A stretch of 64,000 nt of DNA from Epiperipatus broadwayi (taxonomy: Eukaryota; Onychophora; Udeonychophora; Euonychophora; Peripatidae), in assembly GCA_028023455.1 (NCBI GenBank), contig JAQFVV010006306.1, positions 2,879,001 through 2,943,000 on the forward strand, in the 5' to 3' direction. Both the position numbers and the translations under genes were made by a program. Shown one piece after another: positions 43,771 to 55,259 of the stretch. Below the pieces are notes generated by a model. It was given only the letters and a program-made list of their open reading frames with translations. It searched no databases and had not been told where the DNA came from. Within the stretch, counting starts at the first letter, position 1. Each line of letters begins with the position of its first letter.

Positions 43771-44630
43771 TACCATATTTACCAGTTTATAGGATGCGGC
43801 TATTTATAAGACACTTAATTCTTCATACATCTTTATAAGAAAAAAAATTTCTATTTTTTTTTTTTATGAATTTTTGTATGATTTACTGAACTAATTTTAT
43901 AATTATTTATGTCTACAAAAAATGTAACTAGGGAACACTGTAATATTTTTTTTAAATCTTTGTCCTCAAAACCTATAAATTCGTCTCCAGATCTAAATGA
44001 ACTACTAGAAGCCTCTTCTTCAGAAATTGTGTCCGCATATAACAAATCATTCTCTGTGCCATCAAATGAGTTACTAATTCCACATTTCTTAAAAGATTTT
44101 ACAACTGTCTCATGTTTCACAGCATCCCATGAAGTTTTGATCCATTCACAAATCTGCGAAATGCTAGGCATCTATCTTTTTTTTTTTAATGGTGTCAATT
44201 CAAAATCTGTAGACTGCATCCGACTGTTCCATTTCTCTTTCACGAATCCTTTAACTGTTTTATTAATGCAGTCATCTAAACGTTGAAGCTGGCTCATTAA
44301 GCCACCTGAAATTAATTGAATTTTTGGTTTGTTTATTTTTTCACAACTTCTGTTCTGTGACTCTCCCATATTAGTAAGCAACAGTTTACCAGGATGCCTA
44401 GCCGCACAGACTATCCATAACTTCATCCCCTTTCGATCCATCCAGCCCTTAGGATGAACGTGCACAACACAACAACACATCTTTATATAAATATAAACCT
44501 GAAGTTTTAGACTAACTGGAATTTAATTTCATGACTTTGATTACTGCTGCGCATGACGTGCCCCATATTTTAGGCGTATTAAATAGAGGGGGAAAAAAAA
44601 TTGAGTCCTATATGCCCGGAAAATACGATA
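43771..44630 (-). mobile_element. pogo/Tigger-like DNA transposon, internally deleted
   Basis: The left end CCATATTTACCAGTTTATAG (43773) pairs with the right end CCTATATGCCCGGAAAATACGA (to 44628) with a few mismatches and one gap. TA lies on both outer sides. The 856-bp element encloses the decayed transposase C-terminal part below. The N-terminal DNA-binding part and most of the DDE domain are missing. Confidence 0.75.
43909..44480 (-). pseudogene. pogo/Tigger-type (DDE_1) transposase C-terminal relic
   Basis: Two blocks lie in the same frame, separated by one stop codon at 44172-44174. The first (from 44480) reads VHVHPKGWMDRKGMKLWI, then after a scrambled stretch ISGGLMSQLQRLDDCINKTV. The second (from 44171) reads SISQICEWIKTSWDAV, then VVKSFKKCGISNSFDGTE and an acidic tail. 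This order (GWMD, IPGG.TS.LQ.LD..INK.FK, CEWI..AWD, KSF.KCGISN..DG.EDD) is that of pogo/Tigger/POGK-like transposases. The segment that should hold the last catalytic aspartate (LD.F..H) is not recognisable, replaced by LLLTNMGESQ. Non-functional as a transposase. Confidence 0.9.
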
Positions 44631-46200
44631 GATGGTTTCAAGTAGAAAAAAAATGAGCTTACATCCATTTATATTGATGGGTTTATTTGTTTAGAATTTT
44701 CGAATTCATAGTTAGAATTATATATAAATTTATTTGGTGTTAGCGATGCATATTATTTGTATTGACACTTTTGTAAAAATTTTTGCGGATGGATGAAGAA
44801 TATTTTTATAGTATAAATATCGCAAGCTATTCTTATCCACATTTGCGTATTTTGATATTAACACAAATATTTGAGTTTTACAAATATATTTTCTAACATA
44901 TGGTCGAACTTTTATATATTATAATCATATTAATAATCAGCCATACATCAATGAATCAACCATTTTACTTTAATAGGTTGCTATAGGCTCTCTATTATTT
45001 ATAAAACGTTTTTATTTTGCATCCGGTTGCTGAAGAACATTAGCCTGTATGTTTTTATTTTTGTAAAAGTTTATCAGTTCCTATATCTACTTAATGAATA
45101 TTTATTGATCTTCCTTTCTTTCTCTCTATACATATATATGTATAAAAGAAAATTTTATTTAAACCAGCGTAGTTTTATAGAACCAATGATATTATGAGTA
45201 CGTATGTTTAATTTTAACGTAATTACATTAGGAAATGGGTTGTGTGTGCGTGCGTGTGTGTGAATACAAAAATGACTTATAAAATAAAGTCAAAAAGCAA
45301 GTTAAGGATTGATTAACATTTCGTTGAGGGAAGCTGTATCTAGTGCCACAATTATCATTATTTTCTCCCCATGAAAAAGTATTTTCTAGACGCGTGGCTG
45401 TAATGAATTGATTTGGCAATTACTACATAACAGTAGCATGTTCGCCTTTCTTTGTCTAGAGATGAAAAATTGATTATTAAGAGTATTTTGACAATACAAC
45501 CACAAGATAATCTTACCCACATTTTATTGTTAGCAGCTATTCGGTCAAGTGGATATTTTACATTTTATATTAATAATCAATCATACTTGCATTTATATAG
45601 GCAATTTAGAGAGAAAACATATATTTAAACAATCGTGTGGCATTCTGGAAATTATTTTTTAATTCGAAAAAAAAAAAAAATATTTTGGCTACCTTAAAAG
45701 GCTTCCTTCTATTTTTAATAGCTAGTGCTGTTTAATAATAAAAATCAGACAAAAAAAAAAAAGATTCTTCAACTTTAGAAGAGAAAAAAGAAGAATCAAG
45801 ACGTTAAACCATTTAAATATTTTATAAACTTTTAAATGTTGAAATTGTCTTTTTGCTTGTAAGGGTTATTTATATTCTTACATGAATAGATATAGCCTTG
45901 TGTATATATATATTGTCCCGTTTTGATTTACAAGTATCACATTTCCTCCACCCACAGCCCACTCTAGATTAATTTAAATACAGTAAATGATCATCACTAA
46001 TCGTTTATTAAGCTGAATATTATCTCTACTCCAGATCTAAACTTTAAAACTCAGTTAAAGATTAATATTTCTGGATTTTTTTAATCAAACATACAGACTT
46101 GGAGTAATTCAACGTTATTTCTCTCTTTCCATGTATAAATTGACGTTCTTAATAATTTAATCTGAAAACCCATGAATAAAGACACTAAAAATTACCCCTC
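44631..46200. other. AT-rich DNA, nothing recognised
   Basis: TG-rich microsatellite GTGTGTGCGTGCGTGTGTGTG at 45241. A and T tracts near 45670 and 45752. No gene. Confidence 0.45.
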
Positions 46201-46204
46201 CCCA

Positions 46205-46262
46205 CAATATTTCGTGCTGAACCAGCACCGACCAGTTCTTCCAGGTCACCATCTTTCACATA
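46205..46262 (-). repeat. R-family ribozyme fragment, decayed
   Basis: The minus strand reads CTGGTCGGTGCTGGTTCAGC then ACGAAATATTGTG. Stem II GTGCT-GGTTC-AGCAC and GAAAT are kept. The core CTGGTCG departs from CUGANGA at several bases. Only the central block of R is present. Confidence 0.6.
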
Positions 46263-46613
46263 TATCATTATCATATGTTCAGTATTTATCAATAGTCAAT
46301 TGTTACATTTTGATTTATAAGTGTGAACTTATGGTCCATCCACACTGTGTCAAAGGTGTCTTTATTTTCCTTTTTTCTCTCATTCTTTTCAATTTTATTT
46401 ATTTTGTACTCTATTATTTTAATACTTTTCTTAATTATGTGTACTGTGAAATTACTCTTTTTTTAACTCTTCAGTTTGTTTATTATAGTCTCGCTCCCTC
46501 TTTTTTTTTAACAATACGTTATAACCCTGTATATCTTTGAATATATAATATACCGTAAATAATCAAATTTCAATGTTAAAATTTGTCCATAATGATGTCT
46601 TCTATTTATAAAA
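46263..46613. other. No feature recognised
   Basis: The open frame running to 46540 (+) is hydrophobic and composition-driven. Confidence 0.4.
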
Positions 46614-46788
46614 TTAAAAATAATCAATTTAAAACTAAATTGAAACAGACAACTCACAATAAATAAAACATTATTTAATATATCAACAGGGCTTGACTGA
46701 AAGCTGGGTTGATATATTAATTTATTTATTTTTAAATTTATATTGAGTTGTCTATTTCAATTTAGTTTTAAATTGATTATTTTTAATC
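46614..46788. repeat. Inverted-repeat element, about 45-60-bp arms
   Basis: ATTAAAAATAATCAATTTAA to GACAACTCA (46614-46657) pairs with TGAGTTGTCTATTTCAATTT to ATTATTTTTAAT (46744-46788). The inner AT-rich sequence also pairs (ATATATCAAC / GTTGATATAT), around AGGGCTTGACTGAAAGCTGG. No GAAAC or ribozyme layout. Confidence 0.75.
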
Positions 46789-47686
46789 TTGGAATATATA
46801 CAACTAATTTTTTTTTCTATCCATGTTGGAGAAACAATTTATTTTATCACCAATATTGTTTTTAGTGTAAATATTTGTTTCAACATATTTTTTATTTATC
46901 TGTTTCTTTTGAGACATTACAGACAGATATGCAATTCTATTGTTTGTTTGTTTTTTTCAATAGTAAATTTTATATTTCCTTCCACCTTATTAATATCATT
47001 AACAAATCAACTTATTTGCATTGGCTTTTTTTAAAAATCGTCAAATAATCAGCCACATATCTATTGAAGAATAAAGGAGCATTTTTATTCCCTGTTATAT
47101 TTTTATGTTTCAAAAGGCCTTTATTGTCTCAAAAGAATACAACATTAGTGGTTACATAGTAAATTAACTGTTACAAGTTGATTACAAATTTTAACATTTA
47201 CATTGTCATTTTGATATAGTTCTTTCTGAATTTACACGAGCTATACTGGATTGTCCATTATTTATAACTTTGCTGTTTGTCTGAGCAGGGACCAAGTAGC
47301 TGCATAAATATTTTTATCAAATTCGTTCCTATAAATATTGCTTAGAATTTGCATTTAAAACTCCTCCTTATTAATAATTCTTTTTGTTTTAAAAAAAATT
47401 CCTCCTTATATTCAAAAGTTGCATCTTGGAATATAATTCTATTAGATCAGACATTGTATGAATAGATAACTTTATTTTTAATCTTTAATTCATTTTCTCT
47501 AGGGCTAAATGTATTATTTTTGTTTACATTTAAATTTATATTAATTGATTACATGCCCATTCTTATAAATGTTAAATATATATATTAAATATGTAATTAA
47601 TTTCTTTTATTAAGTCTTTATTATTTTTAATTTTTTTTCTTTTTAACATATTTTTTAAAAATTTCATTCAATAATTATTTTGATAC
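46789..47686 (-). other. Possible decayed coding region, unidentified
   Basis: On the minus strand, fragments such as SDLIELYSKMQLLN..NIRR (about 47.45 kb) and KNITGNKNAPLFFNRYVADYL (about 47.05-47.1 kb, with stops) look like an old protein-coding sequence, perhaps a retroelement. I could not match them to a named family, and the stops are frequent. A similar impression comes from about 48.9-49.3 kb. Confidence 0.25.
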
Positions 47687-47780
47687 TTTTTCTAAATAAA
47701 AAATAATGAGCGGGTGCTAATTGCTCTAACAAGCTTTATTGATAAATGCTGCAAAAGAAAGCATTTAAAAATCTATCTAG

Positions 47781-47840
47781 AAATTATCCCCAAACCTCAC
47801 CATTGGTTTCACGCTTTGGCAATCCTCAGTGAGGCGCTAG
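47781..47840 (-). ncRNA. Hammerhead ribozyme, D family, cleavage base changed
   Basis: Minus strand: core CTGAGGA (47829-47823), stem II TTGC-CAAA-GCGT (weak outer pairs), GAAA, stem III ACC-AAT-GGT, then G instead of A, C or U at the cleavage position (complement of 47798). Probably inactive. Confidence 0.65.
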
Positions 47841-48204
47841 GGTAGTTTCAGACACTAGATCTAAAAATACCCACCCAAAGCCAGCATTTATTTAAAAGTT
47901 AACTATTAAGTAGAAAATCTGAAAATTTCAGACACTTATATGTCTTTAAATCTAGCCATCTATCTTAACTAGCTATATGGGACTGAGAAATCTTCAGCCA
48001 AACCATATATTAATAGCCTTAGCAATATAACATCGCTTAAAACCTAAAATCAAAAAACTACAAAAAGTCAATAAAAAATAAAGCCATATATCATATGACT
48101 CAATTATTTTTTAAGCTTGTAAATAAAAATAATGGGCGGTGTTAATTGTTCTAACAAGCTTTATTGATAAATGCCGCAAAAAAAAAAAAGCATTTACAAA
48201 TCTC

Positions 48205-48275
48205 TATCTAGAAATTATCCCCAATCCTCAGACCACTGGTTTCATGCTTTGGCAATCCTCAGTGAGGTTTAAGCG
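48205..48275 (-). ncRNA. Hammerhead ribozyme, D family (core intact)
   Basis: Minus strand: core CTGAGGA (48262-48256), stem II TGC-CAAA-GCA with an outer T-T mismatch, GAAA, stem III ACC-AGT-GGT, GUC with C opposite 48231. Stem I is only 5 bp (CCTCA/TGAGG), because the upstream strand changes to AACATCGCTTAAA. Possibly weakly active. Confidence 0.65.
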
Positions 48276-48423
48276 ATGTTATATTGATAAGGCTATTAAT
48301 ATATGGTTTGGCTGAAGATTTCTCAGCCACATATAGTTGTCTGAAAATTCCAGATTTTCTACTTAATAGTTAACTTTAGGTAAATGCTGGCTTTGAGTTG
48401 GTATTTTTAGATCTAGTGTCTGA

Positions 48424-48491
48424 AATTATCCTAGTGCCTCACTGAGGATTGCCAAAGCATAAAATCAGTGATCTGAGAATTGGGGATAATT
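48424..48491 (+). ncRNA. Hammerhead ribozyme, D family, GAAA lost
   Basis: Core CTGAGGA (48442-48448), stem II TTGC-CAAA-GCAT, but GAAA reads AAAA (from 48461). Stem I is well preserved: proximal CTCA/TGAG and distal ATTATCC/GGATAAT (7 bp) around an internal loop. The good stem I here shows what the ancestor looked like. Confidence 0.7.
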
Positions 48492-48646
48492 TCTAGATAG
48501 AGATTTTTAAATGCTTTCATTTGTGGCATTTATCAATAAGGCTTGTTAAAGCAAATAGCACTGCTCATTATTTTTTATTTACAAGCTTATAAAATTGGGT
48601 CATGCGATGTATGACTTTATTTTATTTACAATTTTTCTAAATAAAA

Positions 48647-50760
48647 TCCCTTACAATTAATAATTGATCTTAGTGATATGTTTTTTTTTGTTAATTTTTG
48701 GAGCTCCATATATTCTAATTATTCTACATTATTTATTTGTTATTTTTTAAATATTGACCTGTCTATTAACTTCTTTCTAAATATGTTTAAATAATGTGTA
48801 TATTTTTTTTAATTCACAATTTTTCTTAACTTTTTCAACTACCTTATTACTAACAAAATCATTATTTTTTTTCTAAATAATCTTTTTTTTATTCAATATC
48901 ACTAATTTATTTCTTTTACCTGACTTTAGGAAAACTACCTTTTCTTTATATTTAGCTTTAATCTTTTTGACTTCTTTCTTTTCTATTAATTTATTTCTTT
49001 TGATTTTTCCCTTTCTTTTATTCTCAAAATTGTTACCATTTTTTATATCAATTATTATTTATTTCTTAAATTCTTTTAATCACATTTTTTTTTCTTCATT
49101 ATTTATCAATTTAGTAGCATGTCTGTCATCATAATAATGAACTAATTTTTCCAATGTTGCTTCTATCTCTATCTCATCTTTCAGTACTTTGGTATTATTC
49201 CTGCTATGATATATTACTCCTATGATGTTTGCATCTGGTAATAATTATTCAAAGTTTCTGTTTATGATGTCATGTCATCCAAGAATCCTGGCATGACTAA
49301 TCCATGTCAAATATATACACTTTACTAACTTTTCACATATATATACATCACTAAGTTATAAAATATGCTGACCTGTATTCAGTCCATCACACTGAATTTT
49401 TTTTTCCTCCACAATATAATACACCTCTCATAACATTTTTAAGTAATACGTTTTTATATTTAAAAATATATTTACAGCTAAAACTTTTTATATTTGTGTG
49501 TTTTTTTTTGCCAAAACTTTATATATATATATATTAAAAATATATTTAAAATATAAGGTTAAAGTTACAGTTTGCCATTTTCAGATAAAGCTAAAGCTTT
49601 CTATTACAGTTTGCCACTTTTTTAAGATTAAAAAAAAATGTAAAGCTAAAACTTAATGTTAAACATTTCAGAGTTCTTTTTTAAGTTTTTTCCTTTTTCC
49701 ATAATCAATATATCTCTCTATCATTGAAAATAATTGATGTTTTTTTAAGATTTGAAGTTTGGTATTGTATGGACTGGGTGTTTATGACAGCACAAAGGGC
49801 TGTATTATGCCAGGTAGGGAAGGATGGCTTTGACGGCATAAAGTGCCGTAAAAAAACGTACAAATCACAACTACCTGTTTTTATTTAGTCGTGTAATGTA
49901 TTTTTTCATTTTTCCATAATGAATATATGTCTCCATTTTTTTTTTTTTAGATTTGAAGTTTGATATTACACTTGGTTTGGTGAATTACTCTGGTGACATG
50001 TATTATTTTAAGTTTGCAACATGTTTAACATCTCCATGGGATCTGCAGATAAAGTTTATCGATTAAATTTGTCTACACATCTCTTGGAGTTTTATTTTAA
50101 ACATATCACAACTTAGAATAATATGTCATCAAAGTAATATGTCATAGTAGGAATAATACAAAAGTACCCGTCTTTCTTATTATCATTTTCAATTGGCACA
50201 TATTCAATTCCTTTAGTCGATATAATTTTCTCTTCTGTTGGAAATTCTTTTTTTTTTAAAAAAAAAAAAAGAAAGACTACATACATTTTTCAATTTGTCA
50301 TCTCTTATAATGCATTGTTCTTTTTTATGTTCCACCAATGTTTTAAATTTCTTAACATGTCTTCATTTGCTTTTTTACTTATAATCCTTTTTATTTCACA
50401 TAATTCCCTAAATTTTTCTTCTTCACCACTTATTTTATCCCTCAATATAAATTCTATATTTTATTTTTTTATACAAATCTGTTATATTTTTCTAACAACA
50501 TTTAATGTACTTCTTTAAAATAATATTTTTCATAAACTTTATAAATACTTCATTATTTGTTGATGTTTTTAATTTTTCCATTTTAATGAATTTTAGTATT
50601 ATATTATCATTATAATTTCTTAGGTATTTTATATTATTTTTATTATATAATTATATTATATTATTTAATTGATCCTTCATTATATCTACTTTTGTATTTA
50701 TTTTTTAACCCCATATATCAAGTATAATGCTTGTCAAAATTAGATCTTTAAAATGGATAA
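48647..50760. other. AT-rich DNA, no firm features
   Basis: T-rich minus-strand purine runs dominate. Related A/T-rich blocks with CCATTTTCAGATAAAGCTAA occur near 49570-49640. Possible decayed coding on the minus strand near 49.1-49.3 kb, unidentified. Confidence 0.35.
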
Positions 50761-52100
50761 GTGGATCACACGGGGTAATGAATATAATACTATGGCTGTT
50801 TAGTCGCCATAACACCTGTAGACAGTATTTGACCACTGTCTACCAAATTGAATTCGAATACGAATCAATTAACTTTATGGAATTTTATAAGCGAAATTCC
50901 TAAATCTTGTGTAGATCTTATCTAAGGATTTAAATTAAAAGTTTCCCCAGTGGCCATTATTTCTTCAGTAAGACATATAAATAAACTTTTATGGAAGGAG
51001 TATATTTATGAGTGTCAGATGGTAACTGACCTCAAGTGCCAATCTCACTAGTGCAGCGAGAATTATACTTCCCTTAACTCTTAATGATCCTATTTATACT
51101 ATCTCTAATGAGGTGTCCGGCCCTAGCTAACTCACTCTCAGGGTTGGGAGGAATCCTATCGGAGTAACGGAGGTATACGGAGAAATCCGTGTATTTGAAT
51201 GCTCTTTTCCCCTCTTTCTATATCTCTTAAACCTACTCATATATAATTTGCAATTAGCTGTACTGAATTCTCTATCTTTAAACCTTTATTCCATTAGTTA
51301 ATCCATCAAATTTATTTCTTAAACTTAACGTTTGAGTTTAAAATCTTTATACATACGTGCCTATTCATACCAGGTATATTTAACTAGTTTTGCGACATAT
51401 TCTGACAGGGACAGAAATAGGCAAACATAAAGGATAAATCTATAGGTAATTTCAGTTTCAAGATAAGTATATAATTTTATTCTTATTAATTTATTAAAAA
51501 CAAATATTCATAAAACAAAGAAAAAAGGATATAATTCTCATATCAAAATATAACAAAACAACAATTTTTTATTTATTAATAACACATAAATATTGAGTGG
51601 GGTAAAAAGAATATATATATATACAGTTATACGCTACAGATTAAATTACTAATTTAACCGTAAATAATCATTCAGAGGGTAACGATAGGCAATTCTATGT
51701 TTATATAATATAAAGGAAATCATATTACCTTGTGGAATCTGGAGTTTTATAATGATAAATTTGCTTACGTAAGTTTAAATAGTTCTGAGTTCACGATCCA
51801 TAGAAAATTGAGGTTTTATTTTATTGAAGAAAGATATCTGCTATTGGCAAAGTCCGGCACTAGTATCCATTTTGTAATATTAACTGGAAGCGAAATGGCA
51901 ATTCGTAAATCTTTCAATGGAAACGTGTTTGTCATATTAGATTCAATCCCTTTCCTTTAATTCTAGGTTATTTTGCGTAGTATCTCAGTGAGGTTCTCAG
52001 GTTTCTCGTACTGGAAGGTGGTAGGTAGGAACAGCTCTGTACTTGTTGCAGGTGGTGATCACCCTTCATGTATCTGGTTTTACCCCAACATTACGAATGT
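50761..52100. other. Non-repetitive, slightly GC-richer tract with a 9-bp hairpin
   Basis: GTAGACAGT-ATTTGACC-ACTGTCTAC (50818-50843) is a perfect hairpin. The stretch 50.76-51.25 kb and 51.73-52.1 kb is less AT-rich than its surroundings and not shared with repeats in the window. The open frame 51730-51960 (+, 76 codons) has no similarity I know. An unknown element or a regulatory region are both possible. Confidence 0.3.
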
Positions 52101-52479
52101 TAACATTTGACAAGTTGATTCAAAACACATTTCTTTCGCAAGTCAGTTAATTCAGATAACTTTAATGTCGTTTATAACCATGAAAGCATAGCCATCTGAA
52201 ATAATATATCAAAAAAATATATATTAATATAACTTACTTTTCAAAAGAAAAATGTCCCATGTTCTCTCTTGCTCAGACATTCTAATGAATTGATTTTTCT
52301 AAAACAGTTTATCAGCATTTTTATCTCGCTTTCTCTGGAATGCTTTTAACACTTTTTTCCCTATTATTTTAAGTATTTTTGTCCACCGTACATTCACTTA
52401 GAGTTTTCTCAGAATTTTAAGTGGTTAAATAATCTCCCAAATAACAAAGAATTGCCTAGAGGTATATACAGCAAAGTCT

Positions 52480-52900
52480 TTTTGTTACCCTCATTAAAAT
52501 TAAAGTAAGATACGATGGATGGACAAACTGACAAATGCTGTTTTTGATTTTTTCACTATTATGCTTTGTGCATTGATATATTGTCATGATGAAGTTTGTA
52601 CTCACCACTTTGCCACAAATCCGAAAGTTTTCCTTTTACCACATCACACAAATGTTTCAGAACTTATAGTAAAATAGTACCTGACCATTGCAAATGAATT
52701 CTGAGTGAATAATGCCGTTTGCATGGACTTCACACTCACCACATTTTCCTGGAAGATGACAAATTTGAACTCTTCCATTAAACCACTTGTAAACTTAGAT
52801 TTTCTTCAGAGCAGGTTGCTTGTAAACTGTTTCAAGCATTACGATCATTTCTCTCCCATTTTCCCTTAACAGAAAATAGAATTTCAGATTGTTTCAACTT
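52480..52900 (-). pseudogene. mariner transposase relic (SETMAR-like), internally deleted
   Basis: Minus strand, from about 52880: LLRENGREMIVMLETVYK, then VYKWFNGR, corresponds to the N-terminal helix-turn-helix region of mariner transposases (ENA.ET..ML...YG...L....VFEW.KRF..GR). After a junction it jumps to ANGIIHSEFICNGQV (family: RGIVH.EFVP.GQTVN). After a frameshift it continues as KLSDLWQSGEYKLHHDN (HHDN at 52591-52580), the second catalytic aspartate motif (LHHDNA.AH). The middle, including the first catalytic aspartate, is deleted. No TIRs identified. Confidence 0.8.
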
Positions 52901-53439
52901 TTACATCTTAATAAAAATCAACAAATAAGTGAGAAGCCCTTAAAAAAAAACATTATTTGGCAAAATATACCTAATCATCAGAAAAGCTCCAAGGTCTATC
53001 ATTTTAAAAAATGACTCATGCTCAAATGAGATCAAGAAGAAGAGAGCAGATACTCTGCTGTGGCTAAATAGATAGCCAGAATGTAAAAGCCATTAATTTA
53101 CCAGTAGATTTTCTACTGAAATAATGCAGTTTGCACAAAAAAGAAAAGTTAAAAAAGAAAATAGTGTGAAGTAAGCCATTTGGAAGAATCAAATGTCCAA
53201 AATTCTTTGAATTGTTATGGACAAAGTTAATAATAACATAAGAAAATTGTGGTAAGAAAAGCAATAGATATATCGATATTGGAAGAAATGTTATTTCAAC
53301 AATAAAAAGAAAAGAAACTAGTAATAAAAAGGGATATGGTATTATAAAACTGAGTGGGGAAATTCTACAAAAGATCACATAGTAATAAAAACAAAGCAGT
53401 TTTAGTAACTGTTTTAAACATTTTTTAAAATTCCTCCTA
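52901..53439. other. No feature recognised
   Basis: AT-rich. The minus-strand open frame at 53064-53378 is hydrophobic and lacks similarity. Confidence 0.4.
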
Positions 53440-53856
53440 TTTTATACTAAAAGGGGAGGTATGTAATTAAATCTGTGAAGAATGGGAAAGCTCTTTTATG
53501 GATAAAGTCATTAATAATGTGTTTTTTAAAAAAAGTAAGTAAAAGATTAGAGAAATTTTTAGCAAAACTGTACACTGAATACTTAAATGCTAAGGTATAC
53601 TAGATAATTAAAGAATGAATATCATAATCATTTTTACGTTGATATTTAAATTTATTTAAACGCACATTTACAGCCTTAGTAAATATTGATATTTAAGAAA
53701 GATGAAAATAAAAGTTTGAATAGACTTATCAATATTCCATCAGTTTTACACAATACATTTGCAAAGATCATTGCAAATCATTTAGAGAGGCTTTTGGACT
53801 CGAGCTTATAAAAAGAACAAACTTCGTTTAAAATCAGTTATACACAATGAATGACG

Positions 53857-54746
53857 TGTTATAGCAGTGGTGCCCAACCTTTAACTTGACGCGAGCCAGT
53901 TGAGAATTTAAAAAAATTTGGGGAGCCACAATTATATATTACATTTTTCATATTACATTTATAAACATGGTACTTGGGTACTAAACCTGCAATGTAGGGG
54001 GATAGGTGGGGGGGGGGGGGACGGCCTATTCACATTGGTATCAATCCGCTGTTTCTAATGTGGCCAAAATAACGTGTACACGGATCTTTCTCGATGAAAA
54101 CATCAATATATACAGCAAAATATATATGTGTACACGAATCTATCTCGATTAAAAACAACTATTTACAGCACTAAACATCAATATATATATATACAGCAAA
54201 ATATATACGTGTACACGGATAAAAACAACTGTTTACAGCACTAAACATCGATATATACAGCAAAATATATACGTGTACATGGATTTATCTCGATAAAAAC
54301 TATTTCCAGCACTAAACACAATATATATACAGCACCAAACCAAACGTCTACAAGGATCTTTCTCGATAAAAACAACAATATATACAAGAGCACTAAACAC
54401 AATATATATATAGCACCAAACCAAACGTGTACAGCAAAAAAAAAAAATGGTGTAATATGTTAAAAAGAAAAAAAAATGTAAATACATTTTATTTATTAAA
54501 AATTTGGTAACATACATATAAATTACAATTACAGGAAAAATATATTTTATTTAATGTGAAACCTGACACTGCATATCGTTATTGTTTGTATTGTAAAAAT
54601 GTTTATTTTTTAGTGTGTGTATGAGCCATCAAGGAACATAAAATATTTTATCAATTTTTTTGAAGAGTGCAATTCGAGCCACATTAAACAGTTACGCGAG
54701 CCACATGTGATTCGCGAGCTACGGGTCGGGCATCCCTGTGTTATAG
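53857..54746. mobile_element. Non-autonomous hAT element with perfect 8-bp TSD
   Basis: TGTTATAG is duplicated at 53857-53864 and 54739-54746. The element, 53865-54738, starts CAGTGGTGCCCAACC and ends GGTCGGGCATCCCTG. Subterminal CGCGAGCC motifs occur at both ends (GACGCGAGCC and TTACGCGAGCCAC). Both the TIR form CAG.GGTGCCCAACC and the 8-bp duplication are diagnostic of hAT. The inside holds a minisatellite and no transposase. Confidence 0.95.
54060..54430. repeat. Minisatellite inside hAT element
   Basis: Degenerate units of about 50-60 bp built from ATATACAGCAAAATATATAC, GTGTACACGGATCTATCTCG and ATAAAAACAACTATTTACAG recur five to six times with length variation. A poly-G run (54011-54020) and a poly-A run (54436) flank it. 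Confidence 0.8.
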
Positions 54747-55259
54747 AATCGTTCAGTGAGGTTAATTGCTATGTTGCTTGTGCAAAATCATTTTTGTAAG
54801 AATTAAAACTACAATATATAGGCACAAAATTGAGTCAAATTATGGAAAATATGTACAAAATGCTCCAGTAATTGATTAAAGTATATCGTGAATCTGAGAA
54901 GATTCGTTTCGGTAAGGGCATACAACAGAATGATTCTCTCTCCAAAACTGGAAGTATTTTGTGAATTAAAAATAGAAAATATGGGGAATTTCTTACTAAG
55001 AATTAATAATGTGTGGTAAGATGAAAATAAAGATTGATAAAAAGAAATTGAAACTAATTGTAATTATTTTGGCAAATCAGCTTGAAACATAAGGAAGGAA
55101 TTTAATCATAAATTAAATTTGTATTAAATCATTTTGGTAAAAATAACTTGACACTAAAGGGAATTTGCTTCTATGCTTGAAAAGGATGATTTTAATCAGA
55201 AGTGTTCTACTATTACCTTGTTATGAATCTGTGATTTGGATATTTAATAGAAGAGCAAA

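Larger units (their letters stand above)
47687..48646. mobile_element. D-family tandem hairpin element with 15-bp TSD
   Basis: TTTTTCTAAATAAAA is duplicated exactly at 47687-47701 and 48632-48646. Inside are two successive units: one from AATAATGAGCGGGTGCTAAT (47702) and one from ATAATGGGCGGTGTTAATTG (48130). The second unit is followed by its inverted arm, ending AGCACTGCTCATTATT near 48575. A CTTTGGCAATCCTCAGTGAG block and its complement mark three ribozyme copies. The tail GGTCATGCGATGTATGACTT lies at the right, homologous to the C tail. Confidence 0.85.
53440..55259 (+). pseudogene. RTE-clade LINE reverse transcriptase, decayed and interrupted
   Basis: Plus strand: 53730-53850 reads TFAKIIANHLERLLDSELIK, the conserved block before the palm (family: YKIFTKII..RL...LD). 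It is then cut by the hAT element at 53865. After it, 54780-54960 reads MENMYKMLQ, then YRESEKI and GIQQNDSLSPKL (family: GVRQGD.ISPKLF). At 55195-55260 comes VLLLPCYESVIWIFNRR (family: VLP.LTYGSE.WTL.K). Order and strand agree, so this is one LINE. An F element interrupts its end at 55.27 kb. Stops throughout. Confidence 0.75.

Noticed and set aside
46172-47034. Hydrophobic 122- and 81-codon plus-strand frames
   Set aside because: Composition-driven F/I/L-rich readings in T-rich DNA; the first begins just upstream of a decayed R fragment and covers it.
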